Numbered from the stretch's first letter, positions 42,922 through 51,815 are shown. The stretch: DNA of 64,000 bases from Pseudomonas coleopterorum (GCF_900105555.1 NZ_FNTZ01000001.1:3971501-4035500), one strand, 5' to 3'. The notes: generated by a model not told the origin, from the letters alone. Made by a program: numbers and translations.

Positions 42922-43563
42922 ATGAACACACACGCCTGGCTACTCTTGCTCGAAGGCGCCTGGACCACCCTGTGGCTGTGCGGCATCGCCATCGGCATCG
43001 GTGTCGTCCTGGGCCTGGTCATCGCCCTGATCCGCCTGGCCAAGGTCCCGTTCGTCGAGCAATTGCTGGTGCTCTATATCAGCCTGGCCAGGGCCACACC
43101 GCTGGTGACCCTGGTGCTGTTCCTGTTCCTCTCGGCGCCGGTGTTCGGCATCAACATGAATCGCAATACGGCCGCCATCGTCGCCATGACCCTGAACACC
43201 GCCGCATTCAACGCGGAAATCTGGCGCGCCGCCTTCCTCAGTTTCTCCCGCGACCAGCGCGAGGCCGCGCTGGCCTGCGGCATGACCGGTGGGGTGTTCT
43301 TTCGCCGCATCATGTTGCCGCAAATGATCACCACCAGCCTGCCCGGCCTGGTCAACGAGATGTCGTTTCTGATCAAGGGCAGCCCGGCCGTGGCCGTGAT
43401 CGGCATCGTCGACCTGACCCGCGTCACCAACCGCATCTCGGCGGTGACCTACGATCCGCTGCCGCCCATCCTCGCCGCCGCCGTGCTGTACATGCTGATC
43501 ATCGGCGTACTGCTCAAGCTGCAAGGGCTGGCGGAACGAAAAGCCAATCGGCTGGCCATGTGA
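42922..43563 (+). CDS. Amino-acid ABC transporter permease 1
   Basis: 213 residues (HisM/GlnP type). Five hydrophobic segments; EAA-loop region ALACGMTGGVFFRRIMLPQ. Ribosome site 'caagga' supports MNTHAWLLLLEGA at 42922; an ATG three codons earlier is possible. Twelve bases before the second permease gene. Confidence 0.93.
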   Translation: MNTHAWLLLLEGAWTTLWLCGIAIGIGVVLGLVIALIRLAKVPFVEQLLVLYISLARATPLVTLVLFLFLSAPVFGINMNRNTAAIVAMTLNTAAFNAEIWRAAFLSFSRDQREAALACGMTGGVFFRRIMLPQMITTSLPGLVNEMSFLIKGSPAVAVIGIVDLTRVTNRISAVTYDPLPPILAAAVLYMLIIGVLLKLQGLAERKANRLAM

Positions 43564-43575
43564 GGAATCATCGAC

Positions 43576-44238
43576 ATGACTGAATGGACCATTCTGTGGG
43601 AGGCACGGGCGCTGTTCCTGGATGGCCTGCTGGCCACTCTGGGGCTGTTCGTGCTATCGATCATCTGCGCCTTCGTACTGGGCTGCGCCTGGGTGTTCCT
43701 GCTCGAGGAGCGCAACCGGCTGTCCATAGTCGTGCGCGGTTGGATCAACCTGATGCGCACCCTGCCGTTCCTGATTCTCGCCTACCTGCTCTACTACGGC
43801 CTGCCGGAACTGGGTCTGCGCATGAGCGCCTGGACCGCCGGCCTGCTGGCCCTGGTGATCTACCATGCAGCCTATTTCGCCGAGATCCTGCGCGGCAGCC
43901 GCCTGGTATTGCCCGAAGGTTACATCGAAGCCGCCAAAGCGCACGGTTTCACCCCGCTACGTCTGTACCTGCGCATCACCCTGCCGCAACTGCTGATCAA
44001 GACCCGTCCCCTGCTAGGCAACCAGTTGATCATTGCACTGAAGGACACCGCCTTTCTGACCATCATCACCGTGCAGGAACTCACTGCCGCCGCCAACTCG
44101 GTGCAGTCCACCTATTTCATCCCGACCCAGGCGTTCGTGGTGGTGATCGTGATGTATTGGCTGATCAGCATCTGCCTGGAGCTGGCGCTCAAGCGCGCCG
44201 GCCGTTTCGGCGCCAGAAGAGGATTCGACCATGTCTGA
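43576..44238 (+). CDS. Amino-acid ABC transporter permease 2
   Basis: 220 residues. Membrane segments and EAA-loop EAAKAHGFTPLRLYLRITLPQ, with LLGNQLIIALKDTAFL. Overlaps the ATPase gene by 8 bases. Confidence 0.93.
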   Translation: MTEWTILWEARALFLDGLLATLGLFVLSIICAFVLGCAWVFLLEERNRLSIVVRGWINLMRTLPFLILAYLLYYGLPELGLRMSAWTAGLLALVIYHAAYFAEILRGSRLVLPEGYIEAAKAHGFTPLRLYLRITLPQLLIKTRPLLGNQLIIALKDTAFLTIITVQELTAAANSVQSTYFIPTQAFVVVIVMYWLISICLELALKRAGRFGARRGFDHV

Positions 44239-45004
44239 ACCCAGCATCGCCATCCCGGCGGTCAGTATCCGCAAGCTTTCCAAGAGTTTCGACGGCGTCG
44301 AGGTGTTGCGCGACATCGATCTGGTGGTGAACAAGGGCGAAGTGGTCAGCGTGCTGGGCTCCTCGGGCTCCGGCAAGTCGACCATGCTGCGCTGCATCAA
44401 CTGGCTGGAGGAGCCGGATCGAGGCAGCATCCACATCGCTGGCCAGCGCATCGGCATCAATGAGCAGACCCGCCGCAAGATGACCAGCAAAGAGCTGGCC
44501 ACGCTGCGCGCCCGCACCGGCATGGTGTTTCAGGGCTTCAACCTGTGGCCGCACCTGAGCGTGATCCAGAACGTCATGGAGTCACCGATCTACGTCAAGC
44601 GCATGCCTAAGGACCAAGCGCGTGCCATCGCCGTGGAACTGCTGGAAAAGGTCGGCCTGGCCGACAAGCACGAGGCCTACCCCTACACGCTTTCCGGTGG
44701 CCAGAAGCAACGGGTGGCCATTGCCCGAGCGCTGGCCATGAGCCCGGAGGTGATCCTGTTCGACGAGCCCACTTCGGCACTCGATCCCGAGCGGGTCGGC
44801 GAGGTGTTGCAGGTGATGAAGAACCTGTCCAGCGAGGGCTACACCATGATCGTGGTCACCCACGAAATGGAGTTCGCCCGCGCCGTGTCCGATCAAGTGG
44901 TGTTTCTGGACAAGGGCCGGATCATCGAAAAAGCCCCACCGTCGAAGTTCTTCAGCAACCCTGATACCGAACGGGTGCGCAAGTTTCTCGAAATCACGGC
45001 CTAG
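44231..45004 (+). CDS. Amino-acid ABC transporter ATP-binding protein
   Basis: 257 residues. Walker A GSSGSGKST, signature LSGGQKQRVAIARAL, Walker B EVILFDEPTSALDPE and H-loop VVTHEMEFA. Typical GlnQ/HisP-type subunit; closes the importer operon. Convergent with the glyoxalase-like gene, 12 bases between stops. Confidence 0.95.
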   Translation: MSEPSIAIPAVSIRKLSKSFDGVEVLRDIDLVVNKGEVVSVLGSSGSGKSTMLRCINWLEEPDRGSIHIAGQRIGINEQTRRKMTSKELATLRARTGMVFQGFNLWPHLSVIQNVMESPIYVKRMPKDQARAIAVELLEKVGLADKHEAYPYTLSGGQKQRVAIARALAMSPEVILFDEPTSALDPERVGEVLQVMKNLSSEGYTMIVVTHEMEFARAVSDQVVFLDKGRIIEKAPPSKFFSNPDTERVRKFLEITA

Positions 45005-45016
45005 ATCAGGCCGCTG

Positions 45017-45544
45017 TCACCCTTCGCAGAAGCGAATCCGGTTGCCGAACGGGTCATACACTTCCAATACCCTTCCCCACCCCTGATCGACGATCTGCGG
45101 ACGCCCATAGCCATAACGCTTGGCCAGCAGTTCGTCGCGCAACGCTTCCACACCCTGCATCGGCACGAACACGGTCGAGCCTGGCGAGCTATCGCCATGA
45201 TGTTCGGATAGATGCAGGTGCAGACTCCCTCGTGCCACGCCCAGGTACAACGGCAAATCAGCTTCGAAACGATGCTCGAACTCGACCTCGAAGCCCAGAA
45301 AATCCAAGTAGAACTCGCGGGCCTTGGCTTCGTCGAAAATCCGCAGGATGGGGATGGCCCGGTCGAAGCCGATGGTCGAAGAAGCGATCGGCGCCAGGCT
45401 GGCTGATGCGGTGTTCCAGTCCTTGTGCCCCAGTTGCCGGGCGACCATTTCCAAAGCGCTGGAATGGGACACTTCATGACCCTGCGCCTGCAGCCCGACG
45501 CGCAACGTCCTGGCCATCTGCTTGGCTTGCTCGATTGAAAACAT
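45017..45544 (-). CDS. Glyoxalase/VOC superfamily protein
   Basis: 175 residues. The first ~50 (EQAKQMARTLRVGLQAQGHE, LGHKDWNTASA) are the helical domain often fused to these proteins. The rest is a VOC fold (FDEAKAREFYLDFLGFEVEFEHR; VYDPFGNRIRFCEG). The group is often labelled bleomycin-resistance-like, but the function is unknown. ATG at 45544 chosen; the longer frame adds an unlikely Arg-rich segment. Confidence 0.85.
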   Translation of the reverse strand: MFSIEQAKQMARTLRVGLQAQGHEVSHSSALEMVARQLGHKDWNTASASLAPIASSTIGFDRAIPILRIFDEAKAREFYLDFLGFEVEFEHRFEADLPLYLGVARGSLHLHLSEHHGDSSPGSTVFVPMQGVEALRDELLAKRYGYGRPQIVDQGWGRVLEVYDPFGNRIRFCEG

Positions 45545-46036
45545 GACAACTCCCGAGTCGATGCATGCTGGTGCTCGCGTTGCCAGACCTCGACGATCAA
45601 GAGAGGTATGAGGGCGGTGCTCGAAGATGCTTTCACCTTTCCTTGCGGAGCGAGCGGCGGGCAGCATGGACCGTCGCAGAGCCTAGCGCAAAAAAGGACG
45701 GTGGTCATCCCGAAACGTGCCGTGAATTCTGCTCTGTGAGCCACGATTAAATTGACGGCGTGCCCGGCGAAAAAATCATGGATCGGGCCTTAGCGATTGC
45801 GCGTGATTGTGCGTCGTACAGGCTTTTACAGTCCCGACAGGGCGTGTTGCCGGGCGGCGGCGGTACGCTGCCGTAAGCGACGCGCATGCAACACCGTGCC
45901 AGCCCAAGAGCCCCGTGTGCGGCTGTAAATTTTCTTTCGAATCAAGGCCATTTCAGCCCGATTGACCCTGTCTGACGGCGCTGCTAACTCTTACGACAGC
46001 CAACCCGCCCAACAGTTTTTCTTCGAGATTCGAATC
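45545..46036. other. 492-base non-coding gap before the biosynthetic operon
   Basis: No plausible gene on either strand. A tandem 10-base direct repeat GATTGCGCGT/GATTGTGCGT (45795-45814) is the most obvious structure. An AT-rich stretch lies at 45924-45943 (ctgtaaattttctttcgaat). The promoter for the 46037-51812 operon must be here, but I see no clear -35/-10 pair. Confidence 0.5.
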
Positions 46037-46714
46037 ATGGATGCAGCCACCACCGTCATACCTTCGGCCCCTGCGCCGCAGACTTCGAGCACCCGTTCGA
46101 TTGCCGATGCGCTGTCGCACCACAGCACTCACCATCTGGAGCGTTACTACGATCACTGGGCTCGTCACTACGATGCCGATGTCGAAGCCGAAGCCTATTG
46201 CGGCCCAACCATGGTGGTCGATCTGCTCGACGCCGTGGCGCAGTGCCCCGCTGTCCGCCACGTCAGCAGTGTTCTCGATGCCTGCTGCGGTACCGGCCTG
46301 GTCGGGCGCACGCTGCATGAACGCGGCTATCGCCAGATCAGCGGGTGTGACCTGTCCAAACCCATGATCGACCAGGCCCAAGCTACCCAGGCCTATCAGC
46401 ATCTGTACAGCCAGATAGATCTGACCCAACCGCTGCCGCCCGATATGCTCCGGCGCTTCGATGCGGTGGTGTGCTGTGGTGCCTTCATTCCTGGGCATCT
46501 GCCGGCCTCCGCGCTGCGTGGCCTGATCGGCATGACGCAATCGGGTGGCGTGGTGGTAGTGAGCATTCGCGAGGCCTATTACGACACCGCCGGCTTCGAG
46601 CCACTGCTGCAGGCACTCAAGGACGAGCAGGGCGTGAGCGTACTGCAGAGGCAGATGTCGGCTCGCTACCTGCAGAACGCCAAAGCCCACTACCTGGCCT
46701 TGCACGTCGCATGA
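46037..46714 (+). CDS. Class I SAM-dependent methyltransferase
   Basis: 225 residues. SAM-binding motif I VLDACCGTGLVGRTL (near 85) and acidic post-I GCDLSKPMIDQAQ; the N-terminal YYDHWARHYDADVEAEAYCGP recalls the WBSCR27-like group of small-molecule methyltransferases. Target atom unknown. First gene of the locus; its stop overlaps the oxygenase start by four bases. Start chosen at MDAATTVIPSAPAPQ; the longer frame begins in the leader. Confidence 0.88.
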   Translation: MDAATTVIPSAPAPQTSSTRSIADALSHHSTHHLERYYDHWARHYDADVEAEAYCGPTMVVDLLDAVAQCPAVRHVSSVLDACCGTGLVGRTLHERGYRQISGCDLSKPMIDQAQATQAYQHLYSQIDLTQPLPPDMLRRFDAVVCCGAFIPGHLPASALRGLIGMTQSGGVVVVSIREAYYDTAGFEPLLQALKDEQGVSVLQRQMSARYLQNAKAHYLALHVA

Positions 46715-47652
46715 ACGGCGCTCATGACACACCGGTACTTCCGGTCATTTCCCTTGCGCAACTGGCCGCATGCGAACCACAGGCTCTAGCCCAGCTGCAC
46801 GATGCATGTGTGCACGACGGCTTTTTCTATCTGGTCGAACATGGCCTCTCGGCCGTGCTGATCGAGCGATACCTGAACGCCGCCCAGGCCTTTTTCGCGC
46901 TACCCGAGTCGGTCAAGCAGCGTTTCGGTCATGATCGGCAGCCCGGCTACCCGCCCACTGCACGCGGCTACGTCGGCGCATACGGCGAAACCCTGCACCC
47001 GGATGCCGGCCCGGACAACAAGCAGCATCTGGACTGGGGCATCGACCGGCCCGGATGCGCGCCCTTCAGTGGTCCCAGCGTACTGCCTGACGAGCATGTG
47101 GCTCCTGGCCTCAACGCCAGCGCCTATGCCTTGCAGGCCGAGGTCATGGAACACCTGTTCCCGAACCTGCGCCGTGCGATCGCCACCGCGCTGACCCTGC
47201 CTGCGCACGCCTTCGATGCACATTTTCGCCGGCCAACCCTGATCCAGCGCGCCTCGTATTACCCGGCCAGGTCGGGAACGGCCGGCAAGCACACCGATAA
47301 CGGCTTTCTTACCGTGCTGATCCAGCAACCCCTGCCGCAGCCGTCACTGCGCGTCCATACCCGCGGCCAGTGGTGCGACGTGCCGTGCCTGGAAGGCGCC
47401 GTGCTGGTCAATCTGGGTGATCTGCTGCAACGCTGGACCCATGGACGCCTGGTCAGCACCGCTCATCAAGTCCTGCATCGTCAGCCCAGCGCTCGGGTGT
47501 CTCTGGCCTTTTTCATCTACCCGGACATCGACGCGATCATCACGCCCATCGACGACGGGCCAAGCTTTTCCACGGCCGAAGTCATGCTGGACAACTTCGA
47601 CTCGATCTGGGTACGCAAACAGGGCGCTGGAAGGGCCCGCCAACTGGTTTGA
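46711..47652 (+). CDS. 2-oxoglutarate/Fe(II)-dependent oxygenase (IPNS-like)
   Basis: 313 residues, isopenicillin-N-synthase-like family. Iron ligands H194, D196 (GKHTDNGFLTVLIQQ) and H252 (STAHQVLH). The 2-oxoglutarate-binding RxS is R262/S264 (ARVSLAFF). N-terminal DIOX_N domain with HDGFFYLVEHGL. It could hydroxylate, desaturate or cyclise the pathway intermediate. The 4-base overlap with the methyltransferase shows translational coupling. Confidence 0.92.
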   Translation: MNGAHDTPVLPVISLAQLAACEPQALAQLHDACVHDGFFYLVEHGLSAVLIERYLNAAQAFFALPESVKQRFGHDRQPGYPPTARGYVGAYGETLHPDAGPDNKQHLDWGIDRPGCAPFSGPSVLPDEHVAPGLNASAYALQAEVMEHLFPNLRRAIATALTLPAHAFDAHFRRPTLIQRASYYPARSGTAGKHTDNGFLTVLIQQPLPQPSLRVHTRGQWCDVPCLEGAVLVNLGDLLQRWTHGRLVSTAHQVLHRQPSARVSLAFFIYPDIDAIITPIDDGPSFSTAEVMLDNFDSIWVRKQGAGRARQLV

Positions 47653-47671
47653 ACATTCAAGGAATCGCTCG

Positions 47672-48991
47672 ATGACCCTTTCCATTGGCTTTATCGGTGC
47701 CGGCAACATGGGGCGCCCGTTCGTGACTGCACTGCTGAAAAAAGGCTTCATCGTGACTGTCCACGATCATGATCCCAGCTGCGAACGCTGGGTTTGCGGT
47801 CAAGGCGCGCAGTGGGCATCGACCCCTGCGGCAGCGGCCATGGACAACGCTATCCTGATCACCTGCCTGCCACTGCCCAGCCATGTACGCGAAACCATGA
47901 TCGGCAACAATGGCGCACTCGCTGCCCTGGCCAACGGCGCGGTATGGATCGACACCTCGACCACCGATTACCACAACACCTTGGATATCGCTCGGCTAGC
48001 CCGGCAGCGAGGCGTCATGAGCCTGGAGGCCCCCGTCAGCAACCTCTCGCACATGGGCGTGGACTTCAACAACGTCTGCTTCTATGTCGGTGGCGCGAAA
48101 GACGCCTACGACATCGCCCTGCCGGCGCTGGCTGCGATGGGGCAATACCGGTTCCATGTCGGTGCCATTGGCCAGGGCCAGTCAGTCAAGCTGCTGACCA
48201 ACCTGTTGTTCTACTGCGCGACGCTGACGTGGGCCGAGTTGTTGCTGGTGGCGCAGCATCAGGGCCTGGACCTGCGTTGGCTGTGGAACGTGGCGAAGGA
48301 TTCACGAGCCAACTGCTTCGTTGTCGACCAGGTCACGCCAATGCTTCTCGACGGTAGCTACGATCACTCCTGCACACTGGAAATCACCGTCAAGGACATG
48401 GCCCTGACGGTGGCTCTGGCCGATGAGTTGGGCGTTGCCCTGCCGCTGGCGCGGCTGATCGAGGCACGCTATCGCCAGGCCGGCAGTCGTTACCCGGCGC
48501 ATGCCAATCACCTCAAGGTGGTGGCATTGATGGAAGCCGAAAACCAGCGACGCCTGTTGATCGACGGTTTCACCGCACCCTCGCCTTATGGCGCCGACCG
48601 AACCTATCGCCATCCCGACACTTTCGTGATCGACGCACGCGGCCGACGCAAGCCCAGCCTGCCGGAGCACTTTGGCTATACGCTCACCCATCCCGCATGC
48701 GGCCACTACGCCCAGTGCCTACTGGAAGTCATGGCCTGGACCAACCACACCATCCTGCAGGAAGCATTGCAACTGGGGGGCGCCATGGGCTTGGAGCCGT
48801 CGTTGCTCGAGCAGGTGGTGAGCCGCAGCTGTGGTGCCAGCTGGGTGGATGACCATTCTGACAGCTACGCGCCTCATCCAGCGCTGCTGCATGATTTGCC
48901 AGGCATGATGGCGTCATTGCACCTGCCCATCTTGCGGGCCCTGGACTTCGACCGCGTGCTCGACTCCTCGTCTGTGAGGCAGGCGTCATGA
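47672..48991 (+). CDS. 3-hydroxyisobutyrate-dehydrogenase-family oxidoreductase with extra C-terminal domain
   Basis: 439 residues against about 295 for the usual family. N-terminal Rossmann loop GFIGAGNMG (6-14). The substrate motif is LEAPVSN where the family has DAPVSGG. The conserved catalytic lysine is K173 in QSVKLLTNLL. After the normal all-helical domain a second, similar helical segment occurs: GHYAQCLLEVMAWTNHTILQ with LGGAMGLEPSLLEQVVSRS. It resembles a degenerate copy of the first, with Q348 at the lysine position. It probably oxidises a beta-hydroxy acid or reduces an imine; substrate unknown. Confidence 0.85.
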   Translation: MTLSIGFIGAGNMGRPFVTALLKKGFIVTVHDHDPSCERWVCGQGAQWASTPAAAAMDNAILITCLPLPSHVRETMIGNNGALAALANGAVWIDTSTTDYHNTLDIARLARQRGVMSLEAPVSNLSHMGVDFNNVCFYVGGAKDAYDIALPALAAMGQYRFHVGAIGQGQSVKLLTNLLFYCATLTWAELLLVAQHQGLDLRWLWNVAKDSRANCFVVDQVTPMLLDGSYDHSCTLEITVKDMALTVALADELGVALPLARLIEARYRQAGSRYPAHANHLKVVALMEAENQRRLLIDGFTAPSPYGADRTYRHPDTFVIDARGRRKPSLPEHFGYTLTHPACGHYAQCLLEVMAWTNHTILQEALQLGGAMGLEPSLLEQVVSRSCGASWVDDHSDSYAPHPALLHDLPGMMASLHLPILRALDFDRVLDSSSVRQAS

Positions 48992-50091
48992 AAATCACCC
49001 GCCTGCGCATCTACCAAGTGGATCTACCGCTGGACAAGCCCTACGCGCTATCCGGCGGACGCCTGCATTACAGCGCTCTGGACAGCACCATTGTGGTGGT
49101 CGAGACCGACCAAGGGCTGTTCGGGATCGGTGAAAGCTGCCCGTGGGGCGCTTCCTACCTGCCCGCGTTCGCCCTCGGCGTGCGTGCCGGACTGGCCGAA
49201 CTGGCACCCCACCTCTTGGGCTGCAACCCGTTGAACCTGAATGCGATCAACCAGGTCATGGACCGGGCACTGCCAGGCCACCCCTATGTCAAGACCGCCG
49301 TCGACATGGCCTGCTGGGATATTCTCGGGCGCTATTGCAACCTGCCGGTGCACGCACTGCTCGGCGGGCGCATGAACACCGAGCTGACCTTGCAAAGCAG
49401 CATCCCCACGGCAACACCCCGGCAGATGGTCGCCGACATGCATCAGGCGCATGCCGACGGCTACCGGACCCATTCGTGCAAGATCGGCTCGGGCGTATCG
49501 GCTGACCTGTCGCGGATCCAGAACCTGTTGGCCGAGCGCGTGCGCGGTGACCACTTGACCTTCGATGCCAATCGCGCCTGGCTGCCGGCCCAGGCGGTGG
49601 CCGTGATGAACGCCGTGAAAGACTACGAGGTTCACTTCGAACAGCCCTGCGAAACGCTCGAACAGTGTCAGCATGTGCGCAACCTGACGCGCCAGCCGCT
49701 GATTCTGGACGAATGCATTCACGGTGCCAACGATCTATATCGAGCCTGTGCATTGAATACCGCTCAGGTCATCGGCTTGAAGATCGCTCGGGTCGGCGGC
49801 CTGACCAAGGCCCGACATTTGCGCGACTACTGCATCGAGCAAGGTATTCAGATGAACATCGAAGACGTCGGCGGCAGCCAGATCGCTGATACCGCAGCCA
49901 TGCACCTGGCGATGGCCACGCCCCACCAATACCTGCGCGCCAGTTGGAATGCCTGTCGCCATCACAGCGTTGTCACAGCTTTGGGAGGCATCCACGTAAC
50001 CCGCGGTATCGCCCGCTTGGACGACACCCCCGGCCTAGGCCTGACCCTGTGCCAGGCCGCATTGAGTGAAGCGGTGGCCATTCATGAGTGA
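48988..50091 (+). CDS. Mandelate racemase/muconate lactonizing enzyme family protein
   Basis: 367 residues, enolase superfamily. Metal ligands D193 (TFDANRAW), E218 (HFEQPC) and D241 (ILDECIH). Candidate acid/base lysines are K165 (SCKIGSG; the first Lys of KxK is Ser) and K265 (GLKIARVGGL). This pattern resembles the hydroxyproline-betaine epimerase and cis-3-hydroxyproline dehydratase branch, as I recall it. It would abstract a proton next to a carboxylate, giving epimerisation or dehydration. Overlaps its neighbours by 4 and 8 bases. Confidence 0.88.
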   Translation: MKITRLRIYQVDLPLDKPYALSGGRLHYSALDSTIVVVETDQGLFGIGESCPWGASYLPAFALGVRAGLAELAPHLLGCNPLNLNAINQVMDRALPGHPYVKTAVDMACWDILGRYCNLPVHALLGGRMNTELTLQSSIPTATPRQMVADMHQAHADGYRTHSCKIGSGVSADLSRIQNLLAERVRGDHLTFDANRAWLPAQAVAVMNAVKDYEVHFEQPCETLEQCQHVRNLTRQPLILDECIHGANDLYRACALNTAQVIGLKIARVGGLTKARHLRDYCIEQGIQMNIEDVGGSQIADTAAMHLAMATPHQYLRASWNACRHHSVVTALGGIHVTRGIARLDDTPGLGLTLCQAALSEAVAIHE

Positions 50092-51235
50092 GCAAGGTAA
50101 TAGCGATTGCCTGATCCTCGATACGGGCGACTTTCACCTCGATGCGGAACGTGCGTACAACCTGCCGGGGGCTTTCTACTTTGACCCCCGTCGCTATGCG
50201 CTGGAGTTGCAACACATCTTCCAGCGCACCTGGCAGTACGCCTGCCATACCTCGACGTTGGCGATCAAAGGCGCCTATCAGGTCTGCGACATCGGCGAGC
50301 AGAGCGTGCTGGTGCTGCACGGCCAGGACGGCCAACTGCGAGCGTTCCACAACGTCTGTCAGCACCGTGCCCATCGTCTGCTCGAAGGCTGCGGGCACTT
50401 GCGTGGCGCAATCACTTGCCCTTACCACGCGTGGCGTTACGATTACGCGGGCGGTTTGCTGAGCGCCCGGCACAGCGGCGATGTGGCAGGATTCGAGCCT
50501 GAGCGTGCCCATCTTGCCAGCGTGCGCCTGGAGGTCATGTGCGGTTTGGTCTTCATCAACCTGGACCCCGACGCTGCGCCTCTTGCCACTCAGCTCGTCG
50601 GGCTCGAAGCGCAATTGCGCAGCTTCTCGCCTGCCCCCGAATCGCTCTACCACAGCTACAGCCATACCTATGCGCTGCAGGCGAACTGGAAGGTCTCTGT
50701 GGAAAACTATTCGGAGTGCTATCACTGCCCAGGGTGCCATCCCAGCCTGTCGCAACAGACGCTGGACCTGAGCAGCTACCGTATCGACCTGCATCCGGGC
50801 TTTCATGCCCATCTGAGCGGCGATCAAGGTGAGCGCCAGGGCTACGCGGCGAACACTGACGCGCCGCGCAGCGGCGAGTTCGGAGCCTGGTACGTGTGGC
50901 CCAACCTGTGCATCGAGGTATATCCCGGCGGCTACATGAACCTGTTGCACCACGTGCCCACGGGTCCGCAACGCTGCGAGCAGCGCGTGCAATGGTTCAC
51001 CCAAGGCCCACAGCCCGACCCTGCGGAACAGGCCGTGATCGATTTTGTCGCCGTGGTGCGTGAAGAGGACCTTCCCTTGTGCGAGAGTGTGCAGAAAGGC
51101 TTGCACAGCCAGGGTTACAGAGGAGGTCGGTTGATGGTGGATACGCCCCGCAGCGGTTTCAGCGAACATGCCGTACACGATATCCAGAAAAGGGTCCTCT
51201 CAGCACTCGTCGGCCACGGAGCGCGCGATGTCTAG
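50084..51235 (+). CDS. Rieske non-heme iron oxygenase, choline/betaine-monooxygenase type
   Basis: 383 residues. Rieske ligands C92, H94 (VCQHRAH) and C112, H115 (TCPYHAW). Catalytic iron ligands H214 and H219 in VENYSECYHCPGCHP, the pattern of glycine-betaine, carnitine and stachydrine oxygenases. These enzymes hydroxylate or N-demethylate quaternary amines. No reductase or ferredoxin gene is in the locus, so electrons must come from a partner elsewhere. Start at the ATG 50084, 8 bases inside the previous gene. Confidence 0.92.
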   Translation: MSEQGNSDCLILDTGDFHLDAERAYNLPGAFYFDPRRYALELQHIFQRTWQYACHTSTLAIKGAYQVCDIGEQSVLVLHGQDGQLRAFHNVCQHRAHRLLEGCGHLRGAITCPYHAWRYDYAGGLLSARHSGDVAGFEPERAHLASVRLEVMCGLVFINLDPDAAPLATQLVGLEAQLRSFSPAPESLYHSYSHTYALQANWKVSVENYSECYHCPGCHPSLSQQTLDLSSYRIDLHPGFHAHLSGDQGERQGYAANTDAPRSGEFGAWYVWPNLCIEVYPGGYMNLLHHVPTGPQRCEQRVQWFTQGPQPDPAEQAVIDFVAVVREEDLPLCESVQKGLHSQGYRGGRLMVDTPRSGFSEHAVHDIQKRVLSALVGHGARDV

Positions 51236-51812
51236 AGCGCCCCATGGCACCTTTCGGCTACCCGCCCGGCAACTGCTCAGCACGCGCCCTACCGTGCTGT
51301 GGCTGACCGGCATCCCTGCCGCCGGAAAGACCACCATCGCCCGGGCCATGCAGGCAGAGCTCGACTCACTGGGGTACTCATATGTGGTGCTCGACGGCGA
51401 CGAGCTGCGACGAGGGCTTTCGCGGGATCTGGGCTTCAGCGATCTCGATCGCCTGGAGAACGTCCGTCGCACCGCCGAAGTCGCTCGCCTGTTTTGTCTT
51501 CAGGGCTGCATCGTCTTGGCCGCCCTGATCTCACCGCGTCTTGCCCACCGTGCTCTTGCGCAACAGATCATAGGCAGCGACGCCTTCGTCGAAGTGTTCG
51601 TCGACACGCCCCTGGCCCTGGCAGAAGCGCGCGACCCCAAAGGCCTCTATCGCCAGGCACGCAATGGTGAATTGAGCGGCTTCACCGGTATCGACGCCGC
51701 CTACGAAGCACCCCCGGCGCCTCAGGTCCGGCTGACCACGGCCAGCATGAGCTGCGGCCATTGCGTGCAGACGCTGCTGGCGTGCCTGTCGTTGCGCAAC
51801 GCGGTGACGTGA
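51228..51812 (+). CDS. cysC: Adenylyl-sulfate (APS) kinase
   Basis: 194 residues. P-loop GIPAAGKT (28-35), LDGDELRRGLSRDLGFSDLDR, and VDTPLALAEARDPKGLY plus SGFTGIDAAYEAP all match CysC. It phosphorylates APS to PAPS, the universal sulfuryl donor. Starts 8 bases inside the oxygenase gene and is the last gene of the operon. It stands without sulfate-adenylyltransferase genes, so APS must come from the housekeeping CysDN. Its likely client is the sulfotransferase domain encoded at 53010. Confidence 0.94.
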   Translation: MSRAPHGTFRLPARQLLSTRPTVLWLTGIPAAGKTTIARAMQAELDSLGYSYVVLDGDELRRGLSRDLGFSDLDRLENVRRTAEVARLFCLQGCIVLAALISPRLAHRALAQQIIGSDAFVEVFVDTPLALAEARDPKGLYRQARNGELSGFTGIDAAYEAPPAPQVRLTTASMSCGHCVQTLLACLSLRNAVT

Positions 51813-51815
51813 ATC

